A stretch of 64,000 bases of DNA from Bathynomus jamesi. Lineage: Eukaryota > Arthropoda > Malacostraca > Isopoda > Cirolanidae. The translations under genes were made by a program, and so were the position numbers. The notes under the pieces were generated by a model, which worked only from the letters and a program-made list of their open reading frames with translations, was not told where the DNA came from and made no database searches. The stretch spans positions 574,501 through 638,500 of the forward strand of contig JAJOZX010000945.1 of NCBI GenBank assembly GCA_023014485.1, in the 5' to 3' direction. Below, piece after piece: positions 22,787 to 34,300 of this stretch (position 1 is the stretch's first letter; each line of letters begins with the position of its first letter).

Positions 22787-23023
22787 CAGTGGTTCACAAA
22801 CCGTGCGCCGCGGCGCACTGGTGTGCCGAGAGATGTAATTAGGTGCGCCGCGAAAGAGCAAGATTATATTTCTAAAATGTGAAAAATACAAACTGAAATT
22901 CGTAATAAAGTATATGTATAAATACCTCTTTGAATAAATTTTCGAATTTATGTACAAAGTGCGCCAAAATATGTTTACTTGTTCTAAAGTGCGCCGTGAG
23001 TAAAAAAAGTTTGGGAACCACTG
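22787..23023. mobile_element. hAT-type MITE-like element (GCGCC-rich termini)
   Basis: Ends CAGTGGTTCACAAAC...GTGCGCC and, inverted, CAGTGGTTCCCAAAC with GGCGCAC. These are classic hAT MITE termini. I could not find matching 8-bp flanks, so the borders are set from the termini alone. Confidence 0.55.
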
Positions 23024-23103
23024 GGCCCTAACCAATCAGAACCTGTTATCGTATCCAAACCAATCATAACCTTCTTCTTCTTCCGCAGCTTATTATCTCA
23101 TTT

Positions 23104-24926
23104 TTACATGGGGTCGCTGTTTTTGGTTCGTCTTCTCCACTCTCCTCTGTCGTATACCACGTCCTCCTCCAAGTCCTTCTCCCTGATGTCCGCCACCACA
23201 CAGTCCCTCCATCTCGTCTTCGGTCTTCCTCTTCTTCTCCGTCCCGGCAACTCCATCTCCAGCACTCTGCGCCCCACATACTCCTCCTCTCTTCTCCTGA
23301 CGTGTCCATACCACCTCAGCCTGGCCTCCTGCACCTTCTTAGATGCTTCCGCCACCTTCACTGTTCCCCTTATATGCTCCTTTCTGACCCTATCCCTCCT
23401 CGTCACTCCACACATCCATCTCAACATCTTCATTTCAGCCACATCGATTTTTCTTTCATTGCTCTTCTTCATTGGCACAGTCTCCATTCCATGCAACATT
23501 GCCGGCCTCACCACTGTTTTGAATACCTTTCCCTTCAGTTTCACTGGGACCCTCTTATCACAGAGCACCCCTGATACGTCCCTCCAGTTCTTCCACCCCG
23601 ACTGTATTCCACAGTTTATCTCTCTCTCTGCTCCCCCCTCTGCATCCACTGTTGACCCCAAGTATTTAAAATACTCCACCGTCTTAACACGCTCTCCACT
23701 CAATGTCACTTCCCCTCGGTCGTGCTGCAAATCACATCTCATATATTCGGTCTTCTTTCGGCTAATTCTCATCCCCCTACTTTCCAACGCCTCTCTCCAA
23801 TTTTCCAACTGCTGCTCCACCTCCTCTTTCGTCTCCCCACTCAACACAACATCGTCTGCATACATCATGCACCACGGCGCCTCCCCTCTAATCCCGTCCG
23901 TCAACACATCGAATACCACATTGAAAAGGAAGGGGCTCAAAGCTGATCCTTGGTGCAGACCAACTTCCACCCCAAAGCTCTCCGACACACCCACACTACT
24001 CCTACCTTAGTAGTTACTCCCCTGTACATCCCCTTGATCAGTTTAACATACTTCTCCGGTACCATCTTTTCCCTTAAGCATCTCCAAACTTCCTGCCGTG
24101 GTATCCTATCATATGCCTTCTCCAAGTCAATAAAAACCATGTGCAACGCCTTCTGCCCCTCTCTGTACCTCTCTGCCAACTGTTTCAATGCAAAAACTGC
24201 ATCTGTCGTTCTCCTTCCCGGCATAAATCCAAACTGTTCCACTGACACTTCTGCTTCGTCTCTCAACCTACTCTCCACTATTCGCTCCCATATCTTCATT
24301 GTATGTGATATTAGCTTGATCCCTCTATAATTCGTGCAATCTTGTACATCTCCCTTCTCTTTGAATATAGGCACTATGATGCTGGTCCGCCACTCATCCG
24401 GAATCACCTCCTGGTCAAACAACTTCTGCATTAGATCCCACACCAGATCCACCCCTTCATCTCCCAGTGCCTTCCATGCCTCAGCTGGTATCTCGTCTGG
24501 GCCAGTCGCTTTGTTATTTTTCATCCTATTCAGAGAACGACTCACTTCCATCCTCCCCACTTGTTCTGTCATAGCTACATTTGGTAATCCATCCTCATAG
24601 AAAGATCTTGGGTTTTCTTTATTTAATAATTCCTCAAAATATTCCTTCCATCTATCCTTTATCTCTTCATCTCTTTGTAGCACCGCCCCCTCCCTTCCCT
24701 TAATTTGTTTTACCTGTGTAAAGTCTTTTGTCGCTCTATTTCTGCTCTCAGCCAATCTGTATATCTTCTTTTGTCCTTCACGATCCTCTAAATCCTCATA
24801 CATCTGCCGATATGCCTCCGCCTTTGCTCCCGCCACCTCTCTCTTTGCCTGTTTCTTTGCTTGTTTATATACCACCTTACACTCTTCACTCCTCGATTCT
24901 TCCCATAACTTCTTTGTTATAACCAA
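23104..24926 (-). pseudogene. RTE-type LINE reverse transcriptase, one frameshift, 5'-truncated
   Basis: Two overlapping minus-strand frames (24926-23937 and 23994-23104) form one RT. In order: NNKATGPDEIPAEAWK, YRGIKLISHTMKIWERI, QFGFMPGRRTTDAVF, FIDLEKAYDRIPR (motif A region), GLHQGSALSPFLFN (motif B), MYADDVVLSGET (catalytic YADD), FKYLGSTVD and the C-terminal block RWYGHVRRREEE...GRPKTRW. The frame changes at about 23994-24006. The endonuclease domain is missing upstream. The gene is otherwise open over 1.8 kb, so the insertion is fairly recent. RTE clade assignment is from motif style. Confidence 0.88.
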
Positions 24927-25057
24927 CCATAACCTAACTTAACTAATCGTAACCTAACCGGGACCAAAATAGGAAAGGCCGCGAATGAGATTGAGAATGA
25001 CATGAATTAGGAATAGACCGATTTGAAAATGGAAAATTATTTTTATTTTTATTTAAC

Positions 25058-25262
25058 ACTAGCGGAGCGACCCGTCGTTGCCGGGGTGGATGTTGAACGC
25101 CATAAGCTAACGAAAATATCACGACTTAACGTAACCAATCGTCAAAGGCGTACAATTAACCTAACCGGGCATTCAGTTGACCTACCCTGGGCATATACTA
25201 TATATATATATATATATATAGCGTTCAACATCCACCATGGCAACGACTGTCACTCCGCTAGT
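25058..25262. mobile_element. MITE with ACTAGCGGAG termini
   Basis: Inverted ends ACTAGCGGAGCG...GGATGTTGAACGC and GCGTTCAACATCC...CTCCGCTAGT bracket a core containing ACGAAAATATCACGACTTAA and AACCAATCGTCAA. A TA microsatellite abuts the right arm. The same core occurs in the differently terminated MITEs at 32367-32570 and 38332-38533. No convincing TSD was found. Confidence 0.6.
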
Positions 25263-25269
25263 TTTAATT

Positions 25270-25430
25270 ATATGTGAAGCTCGAGATTTTCATGACTGTG
25301 TTCTTTTCTATAGTTTTATTGATCAAATAATTAGTCATGAAAATCTTAAGATTCAGAAATCTTGATACAATGTGACGCTCAAAATTTTCACGGCTGAGTT
25401 CTTTACTGTAGTTTAATCGCGGTGCTGGGG
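25270..25430. repeat. Dispersed repeat (GTGAAGCTC...TTCTTTTCTATAGTTTTATTG), two degenerate units
   Basis: Units at 25272-25345 and 25368-25425 share TGTGA(A/C)GCTC, ATTTTCATG/CACGG and GTTCTTT...TATAGTTT. The same repeat appears twice more at 61165-61225 and 61313-61378. It is non-coding and its nature is unknown. Confidence 0.6.
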
Positions 25431-25565
25431 CCTTCGGGCCCAGAAATTTTAATTATTTAATTTATTAACAGCCAGTTGCACAACCTGGGGACGTAATCAA
25501 TATGTGTGTGTGAAGTTTCATGTTTGTAACTGCTTCGGGTGCTTCCATAGTTAGTAATTTAGTTA

Positions 25566-26826
25566 GCAAATGTAACACCTATCTTTAAGAAAGGCGATAA
25601 AGGTGCGGCGGGAAATTATAGGCCAATCAGTTTAACGTCTGTTGTAGGTAAGCTACTGGAATCAATAAATTAGGGATCATATAGTCGAACACTTAGAATT
25701 GCATAACTTGGTTAGAAATACGCAGCACGGTTTTAGGCGAAACAAATCTTGCTTAACTAATCTTTTAGAATTTTTTCAAAGCGTGGTTGAAGTTTACGAT
25801 AGTCATCGGGCGGTTGATGTAGTGTATTTAGATTTTCAAAAGGCGTTTGACATCTTACCGCACAAAAGACTCATTGAAAAAACTAAGGCTCATGGAATCA
25901 GGGGTGTAGTAATAAATTGGATAGAAGAGTGGTTGCGAGGTAGGAAACAGAGGGTGGTCGTTGATGGAGCGGAGTCGTGTTGGGCTAATGTAGCGAGCGG
26001 CGTTCCTCAGGGTTCTGTATTGAGCACCTTGCTTTTCCTTATATATAGTAACGATTTAGATGTCGGCCTGGTCAGTACAGTTTCAAAGTTTGCGGATGAC
26101 ACGAAGTTGGGTGGTCGGGCGATTAATGACGAAGATAGAGGTAAAATCCAGGAAGATCTGAATAAAATCGTTGATTGGTCAGTTACATGGCAAATGAGAT
26201 TTAACGTCGATAAGTGCAAAATTTTACATATAGGTTCGCGTAACGGTAATTTTGCATATAGTATGTCAGGGAAGGAGTTAGCAAGCGTAGAGCAGGAAAA
26301 AGATTTAGGAGTTATAGTCACTGGTGATTTAAAAGTAGCGAAACAAAGTACAGCAGCGGTCAATAAAGCGAACAAAGTGTTAGGTTTTATAGCTCGGAAT
26401 TTTGAGTACAAATCGCGCGATATTATTGTTCCTCTTTATAAATCATTAGTTAGACCTCATTTGGAGTACGGAATCCAATTTTGGAATCCGCATATGCGAA
26501 AAGATATAGACAAAATCGAAAGAGTTCAAAGACGAGCAACTAAGATGATTCGGTTGCTTAGGTCGAAGTCGTACGAGGATAAGCTTAAGGAGTTAAAATT
26601 GACTACACTCGAGACTCGGAGGCTAAGGGGTGATCTAATCCAGGTTTTCAAAATTATGAATGGGTTCGATAACGTAGATAGAGATAGCTTTTTCGAAATA
26701 TCTCAATATAATAGGACTAGAAATAACGGGTGTAAGTTGACAAGTAGAAGGTTCGAGACAGCAGTTGCCAAAAACTTTTTTACGCATAGAATAGTAAATA
26801 GGTGGAATAGTTTGCCGGTTGTCTAA
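25566..26826 (+). pseudogene. CR1-like LINE reverse transcriptase, nearly open
   Basis: RT motifs in order: NVTPIFKKGDKGAAGNYRPISLTS (25566-25640, then a stop and a frame change), NTQHGFRRNKSCLTNLL, VVYLDFQKAFDILPH (motif A), SGVPQGSVLSTLLFLIYSNDL (motif B), SKFADDTKLGG (catalytic FADD), WQMRFNVDKCKILHIG and KDLGVIVTGDLK. The C-terminal block is RPHLEYGIQFWNPHMRKDIDKIERVQRRATKMI, running to a stop at 26824. From 25699 the frame is open for 375 residues. The 5' part including the endonuclease is missing. It lies in a LINE- and MITE-rich stretch with no link to a host gene. Confidence 0.88.
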
Positions 26827-27727
26827 AATATTTAGACAGTGGGTTCAGGAATTCTTGAAATATACTCCCAACGGCATAACAGTTTTCAAAATATATTAAA
26901 AACCAATTAAAACCTATTAAAACATAACCACAAACCGACCAAAATCAACGAAAATAAATAATTAATTCATATTCGATCATAATAATTATGTATTCTATTA
27001 AAAGTCTACATAAATCCACCACTAGTATATATACTGTTTCGTTTTCTTCCGAAATTGTATAAACCAACTACGAAGCTTCTAGAAGCGGAAGTCGTAGGTT
27101 AGATTAGGTTCTTACGAGTTTATACGCAGCTTTTACTTTGTGAGGAAGTCTCCAGTTTTCCTCTGATTCAGAGTATTGAGTTAGAAAATTTATTTGCTTT
27201 CAGCTTTGATTTAAAGCTTTAACAGTTTAAGTTTAAAATGTAAAATCTAGGGTCATTTTTTGTGCTTTATCTAAATTATTTTTTTCGTATAATAATTCAG
27301 TTTAGGAGTTATTGATTTGTTAGGTTAGGCTAGTTTCTTAGGCTTAAATCATTGAGGGGTGGAAGTAATCAATACTTTAATTATTTGTTGGCTTTGTGTT
27401 TAAGGTAAGCACATTCTGGTATTAATTTAATCTGATCAATACATTTAAATGACTATTATTTACCCAAGATTTATCTTGAAACAAAATCTATAACATTTTC
27501 TATAAGTACAATCTAAACCTAGTATCCAGAACTTTAAAATCTGTTAAGGTGGGTCCCCTCATTTTGCATGACCTGACCTATCATAGCATAACAATCATTC
27601 CTTATTTATCATATTTCTTTGCGCTTTTTATATTTTAAAGTATTAAAGAAAACTAACTTATTTATTAATTCTAAATCTAAATTTACCCAACTTCAATATA
27701 AATTAAAGAAATTTATTTCTAATTATA
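26827..27727. other. AT-rich spacer, nothing recognised
   Basis: About 900 AT-rich bases between a LINE and the C3 transposon. There is a short AACCTATTAAAAC-type direct repeat right after the LINE (26895-26930), probably part of its 3' UTR. No other feature is visible. Confidence 0.5.
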
Positions 27728-30164
27728 CACTGGGCAACAAAAATTTTTTTTTTTTGTGTCCCAAGAATGAAAATACCTAATTCTTATAGTATTTTCTGTG
27801 CTGAATCCAAATAAGTTTGTAAAATTTCTCTATCAGGTCTGGTTTTTGTGTGACATGCAATTTAATTTTTAAAAACCCATATAGTTACATACTTATTAAA
27901 ATATGATCGAAAAGACATACCTGTAGTTTAAAAAGTAGCTTGTTTTGATTTTCTGCTGTGCTTTGCCTCAGGCATGTCTCTCTTAAGAGTCCAGCAAGTC
28001 AGCCAGCCAGCATACTGGGGCTCCATTTGCCTTGGTAACGGTTTTCCATGGCAGAAATATCCTGATGAAAACGCTCACCATGTTCGTCGCTTACCGCACC
28101 CAGGTTTTCCGGAAAAAAGTCCAAGTGAGCGTCCAAGAAATGAACCTTTAATGACATATTGCCCATTGCTTGGTAAGACTTAAGAAGATCTACTATTTCA
28201 GGATAGTTTTCGGCCTTGTGATTTCCCAAAAAATTTGTGCAGACACTTTTGAAACTCTGCCACGCAGCTTTCTCAACTTCATTCAACTCTCCTTCAAATC
28301 TCTCATCTCTTAACAATTCTCTGATCTGAGGTCCTACAAAAATGCCTTCTTTAATCTTGGCATCACTGATCCGGGGAAACTTATTTCTCAAGTATGTGAA
28401 TCCTGTTTGCGTTTTATCCATCGCTTTAACAAAGTTTTTCATAAGTCCAAGCTTGATATGCAAAGGAGGAAGGTACACTTTCTCAGGGTCAACAAGTGAA
28501 CTATTCACAACATTTTTCTTGCCTGGAACAAGTGAGGTGCGTTTTGGCCAATCCTTCTTAACGTAATGGTTTTGCTTGTCCCTACTGTCCCACTCACATA
28601 AAAAACAACAGTACTTGGTGTAACCTAGCTGCAACCCTAGCAAAAGTGCAATGACCTTCAGATCTCCACAGATATTCCACTTATATTTCTGATACTGAAA
28701 CTTTTCTAAAAGCAACTTCATGTTGTCGTATGACTCTTTCATGTTTGCAGCATGTGCAATAGGTACAGAAGGAAATTTATTTCCATTGTGAAGAAGGACT
28801 GCTTTCAAGCTGACTTTTGAGGAGTCAATGAACAATCGCCACTCATCCACGTTATGTTCATGACCAAGAGCCCCCATGACTGAATTAACATCTTTACAAA
28901 ACACAAGTTCATCTTCATGGGAGAACCATTCTTTGAATTCATCATGGCGGCTGCGGAAAAAACAAACTTTAGTGTCACGTTGCAGTAGATTCCAACCCTT
29001 TAATCTTGAACTTAAAAGTTCAGCCTGCTTCTTAGATAATTTCAAATCACGAACTAGGTCATTTAGATCTCCTTGTGACAGTAAATGTGGTTCATTGGAG
29101 GAACAGGTAGCCTGGAATGTTGGATCAGAAATGTCTTCATCTTTTTCCTCGTGATATGCTACAGCTACGTTTGATTCCTCATCACTTAAACTTACATGTT
29201 CAGGAGGATTTGGTACTGGAAGTTGAGCACTGTGGGGAACTGGTCTCATTGCAGACGGTAGATTAGGGTATTTCATAAGGTTTTTTGTTTTTGAAGTGAT
29301 CCCCTTTGTATTTACCATATTTACCAGGCAGAAATAGCAGTCTGTTGTGTGATCTTTGGGTTCCCTCCAAATCATTGGAATAGCAAATGGCATGTGACGT
29401 GAACCGTTTAGCCATCCTGTAAGTAGTCTTACACATGTCACACAACAAATGTGAGGGGCCCAACTCTTGTCCTGATCGCCTACTTTACATCCGAAATAAA
29501 GTTCATACCGTAGCATTTTTTTACTAATGGTGTAAAGTTACGTTTCTGGGATTTTAAAGTTAGATCACCACATACATAACAAAAGGAATTAGGATGATTC
29601 AGACAGTTCCGCGGCATTACAAAACATCTATATGAATACAACACTGGTGTAAAATTAACAAGAAGCAACAGACACTAGCTGTTAACACTGTGACATTTAC
29701 AAGCAGACTGACTTGGAGCTGCTCTACACACAGAAACTAGGCTCATGTCTGAACAGGTACAAACATGTTTCAACCTGCACAGTCTGCTGCTCCGACCAAA
29801 TTTATCCTGCCAGCATTATCAGAACTTTCTCTCCAAAGGAATAAATTGTACTAATTTTACAGAAAAATTAATACAACATATATATTAATATTAATATATT
29901 TTATTAGTTATATTAATATAATATATTATTATATTTATTATTTTTATAATGTTTTATATATAATATTGTTATATACTTAATTATATATAATATGTTATTA
30001 TTTTTTTATCCGGTGATCATGCTAAATGAGGAAAAAATGAACATAGCGTCACAAGTAAACTAAGCCTGATAGAAAAAATCTGATTTCATATTTAGATTCA
30101 GCATGAAAAGGTACACTTAGAACACCCATCAAAACCCTTGTGACAAAATTGTTGTTGACCAATG
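27728..30164 (-). mobile_element. CMC-like DNA transposon C3
   Basis: Termini are CACTGGGCAACAAAAATT (27728) and, inverted, CATTGGTCAACAACAATT (to 30164). Subterminal blocks TCAGGTCTGGTTTTTGTG and AATTTAATTTTTAAAAA correspond to those of C2. Flanks are ATA and TTA, so the expected 3-bp TSD is imperfect. The gene is on the minus strand at 27928-29617. Confidence 0.82.
27928..29617 (-). pseudogene. CMC-like DDE transposase of element C3, best-preserved copy
   Basis: Starts MPRNCLN at 29617 and ends at 27928, about 560 residues. The only lesions I see are a frameshift near 29515 and one near 28010 caused by a CTGG repeat. Domains: an N-terminal Cys-rich region (FCYVCG; PHICCVTC; CYFC), an acidic linker, then the core. 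Numbered from MLRYEL at 29516, the core has WRLFID231, CGD285LK, C304-F-L-C307, LPPLHIKLG, H459-x4-H464 and DEHGE481RFHQD. From memory of the RAG1 literature, D708 to C727/C730 has the same +19/+22 spacing and H937/H942 the same H-x4-H, with E962 shortly after. I therefore infer a CMC/Transib/RAG-type DDE fold with an inserted zinc site. Confidence 0.85.
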
Positions 30165-31108
30165 TTATTTACTTAGTTATTTAACGCGTGGCTCGTTTTT
30201 ACTACCTCTAACCAATTAATTTAAACCTATCGCATAAAGAGTTTAACTTGCCTTAAGAACTACTTAACTGTGAGTGAATATATCCTAATTAAACATTAAT
30301 AGCGTCCAAGTTGTGAGAACCGTAAGTTTAAGGTTTAATTTAAACGATACTTTTCGAACCTGAGGTAAATGTCGACGCGGATAGCCGTAAGGATACCCTT
30401 TTAGGCTGCTAAATTTTCCACGCCGGTAGAAGTAATTAGAAGCACGTCTATAAACGTGTTTAAAAATCGATTAAACGCGTATTTTGATAGATTGGGTATA
30501 GTTTAAGGTAGTAAAATTAAGGCTTTGTGGTTCGGAACCCACGTAAAATTGTAGGTCCCCCTCCGCCACCACGGAGGACATACACAATTACGAACACAGT
30601 TAGACCAGCCATGAGTGGATCCTAGGGTCTTTGTTGGTCGGAAACATTATAACATTATTTTGGAGTTATGGCTGGAACACACACACACACACACACACGT
30701 CCTTTTATTATAAGTACAGATTGGTAAAACCAACAAATATTGTCCGAAAACTTAAAGCTTATGACTTGGCTAACCTCGAGAGGCCAAAGTTAATTCATGA
30801 TTTCCAAATTTCGAAATGTGAATGTTAATCAAAGACAGTTATTTATAAGTCCTGATATAGAGACCTTAACTAAATTACATAGTTGAGACTTTAACTACAA
30901 TTCTTATAATTAAAATCAATATCTTTAACCTCAAAACTTGTGTATCTTTATTTTAAAAAGGATAAAAAGAAACTGATGTGAAATGAACAACTAACAAATT
31001 GCGACCTGTTAACTTTTTACCGAACGATAAGTGTGTTTCATTCTTCAGACAGACAAATTTGAAGAAACTTCTCGGTTTTGACTTTGAACTCGATTAATTA
31101 TCAGCAAA
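30165..31108. other. Spacer upstream of the secreted-peptide gene
   Basis: This stretch holds a (CA)n run at about 30677-30700 and a GC-richer stretch (30360-30600) with no ORF I can assign. The last 100 bases before 31109 are the likely 5' leader of the secreted-peptide gene. A CATTCTTCAG motif at about 31051-31060 could be a transcription start region or an upstream splice acceptor. Confidence 0.4.
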
Positions 31109-31328
31109 ATGGTCTTCATCTCCAAACTATTCGTAAGTCATCTTTCATAATTTTAAAAATTTTATACTTTGATTTTATAATTTAATTAATTTTAAGTTTA
31201 TTTTCTGCAATTTTAGTAGTTTCATGAAGCGTTTTCTTTTTGGTTTTTCTTTTAATTTTAAGATGTCCACAAATACTATTATTATTGTAGATAGTTTAAT
31301 CCTAAGTTCATACTCTTGACAGAAGCGT

Positions 31329-31364
<36 letters not shown>

Positions 31365-34300
31365 ATCTCTGTATAAGCGAGGTACGGACTTTTTTAAATA
31401 GATATATCTAAAAACGTAATTAGCCAAACCTAATCCTTATCTTTGTACCATCGAACCAAGAAGGGCGCGATAATGAGGGCTCGAACGGCGTTTTCTGTTA
31501 ATTGTTAATTTCTTTTGTCATTAACAGAGCGCGGATGTTCAGGCAGAATGCCATAAATGTCTTTTTTGCCAAATTTTGTGTTTACAGGAAAATTGCCTTT
31601 CGTCATAAAGTGCCTAATTTGTCTTTTCCATTATTTTTTACTATTATTCCATTAGTCCCAAAATAGGTCTATCAGTTCCTCGTTTATATACATATATATA
31701 CACACTTTTCAAAAGTTCCGTGCAATGATTTCTCATTTCACGAAGGTCAAGCTTATCGCCCCTATATATACAGGGTGTTTCAGAAGGAAAGGTCAATACT
31801 TCGGGAGGTGATAATATCGGTCATTGTGAGAAAAAAGTTCATATGAACATGTCTACTTCTGAATGGTTACGGAGATAGAGCTGTTTGAATCTACAAATGC
31901 AAAAGCATTGTTAATGGTAATCAAGAGAAACCAATTACTGTTTATAACATTTAATGTTTAAACATTGGCATTTTGAATGGTATCAGATACAGAAATGACA
32001 AATTTGTTGTAGCTTACATGGTTCAAGGTTATAAGGGAGGGAATGGGGAGGAAGAGCTGCGCGCGCATCAGATTCAAACACTATCTCTGTAACCATTCCG
32101 AATTACACATGTTCATATGACCTTTTTTCCTCACAATGACCGATACGATCACCTCCCGAAGTATTGACCTTTCCTCCTGAAACACCCTATGTATGTGTAT
32201 ATATATGTGTGTGTGTGTATGTATGTATATATGTGTATGTATGTATATAGTGTGTGTATGTATATATGTGTGTGTATGTATATCCTTGGTTTTGCTTCCG
32301 CCCGAATTGTTCATTCTGACAAACGCCAAGCTTGTCACTCCACCTTTGACGTAGTTTAATTTTTTTGGGATCACCTGAAGATTAAGGACCCCAGCCTTCT
32401 TTAATTAGCATTATAAGACTAACTAACGAAAATATCACGATTTAACCTAACCAATCGTTATGTCAACTGTACGCCCTTGACGATTGGTTACGTTAGGTCG
32501 TGATATTTTCGTTAGTTAGCCTTATAAAACTAACTAAAGAAGGCTGGGGACCCTGATCTTCAGGTGATCCACATTTTGAAGTAAAAAATGTCACAGGAAT
32601 TCAAACAGGGTATTGTTCAGACATGTGAATACAAAAATTGTTGAAGGCATCATTGCTAAATCTGTCCCTCCACATAAATTCATTTAAGTATGAATTAAGC
32701 ATGCTGCGTCTGCACCCATGCAGTTAAACTAACTCATATGTGGCAACTGAAGAATACGCACCTCAATTTTGGCCAACTGAAGAAAGCGCACCTTTCTAGA
32801 CTTGAGGTGCGTTTTCTTCAGTTGATCCGAAGGATGAACAGCTGGGTTTTGCTGCACGCCGCCTGCCGTCACCAGGTCTCAATCCCGGAGCCGATGGATT
32901 CCTAGTCAGCGATGCTAACCACTACACCACCGAGGCGCATATATACGAGTATACTCTATATATGTATGTATATATGTATATGTATGTATATATGTATATG
33001 TATGTATATATGTATATGTATGTAATATATGTATGTATGTAATATATGTATGTATGTAATATATGTATGTATGTATATATATAATGTGTGTGTAATGTAT
33101 GTATGTATATATGTATGTATGTATGTATATATATATGTATGTATGTGTATATATATATGTATGTATGTGTATATATATGTATGTATGTGTATATATATGT
33201 ATGTATGTGTATATATATGTATGTATGTGTATATATATATGTATGTATGTGTATATATATATATGTATGTGTATATATATATATGTATGTGTATATATGT
33301 ATGTATGTATATATATATATATATATATGTATGTATATATATATATATGTATGTGTATATAATATATATATGTGTGTGTGTGTGTGTATGTATGTATGTG
33401 TGTGTGTATATATGTATGTGTGTGTATATATGTATATATATATGCCTATTTTGCGTGTTTATTTTGCCTATTTGCCTGTCTTTTTAAGGGTTTTTAGTGC
33501 TTAAACATCCAGCCTCTAGTTATTAAATACCTATAGATACCGTCACCGAGTTTCGAACAACGGTTCAGACCCCTCTGCAGTATTCCACATCATTTGCGAA
33601 ATTTAGTGGAGGGAATTGGTTTCCTCTAACCCTCGTAGGGGTTAAATTAAATACGCATGGATGTTCAGCGAACTTTGCACAACATGTGTAGCTGGTCCTT
33701 GAAATTATTCAGTCTAGTGTGTTGGAGGTTCCTCAGTTCTTTTGACAGAACATTGAAAAGTTTCGAGCCTCGTTTTCTGAGGGTATTTTCCACCCTCGTT
33801 TTCATGGCCCCTTGTCCCACCATAACTGGGACAGAACTAATTCTGGCTCTTCTCTCATTTCAGTGTTTTTTTTTTTTTCATTTCTAAGATTAGGGACACA
33901 ATTCTGCAGTATTTTCTACACATAAATTATTATATAATTATGTACCAGTCGCGTCTTCTTTCCAGGAATTGGAGTTTTAGGGATTGTAGTCGAGATCAAT
34001 AGTCTTCGCCTTTCGTTTCCTATGTCTTAGACGTAAAAGTCATTTGTATGGTTTCAATGTCTCTCTTTCTGTATGGGCTTGAGTACTGAGCCATACTCAA
34101 TTATTGGTAGGCCTAAACTCTTCCATAATTTTAGTTTGTTTGCTTTTCTGCTGCGGAAGCTCCTCCATATAGTTCCCATTACATTTCTATCTGTTGAGAT
34201 TTTAATTTTCTGAATTCTGCATTCGACTTGTGGGTTTGGTGTTCTGTCTGTGTTTCGTGCCCTTTATTCTGTAGCACCCTGTTACCATATTTTAGAAGTT

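Noticed and set aside
23108..24010. 300-codon plus-strand frame over 23108-24010
   Set aside because: It is the antisense shadow of the RTE reverse transcriptase on the minus strand, which has the YADD box and the full motif order.
32840..32940. Functional tRNA gene on the minus strand
   Set aside because: A- and B-box-like sequences are present but the acceptor and anticodon arms do not pair well and the tail matches another SINE piece; I call it a SINE head.
33029..33504. Long plus-strand frames of MYVCIYI-type repeats
   Set aside because: They are translations of the ATGT/TA microsatellite in several frames at once and have no start context or homology.
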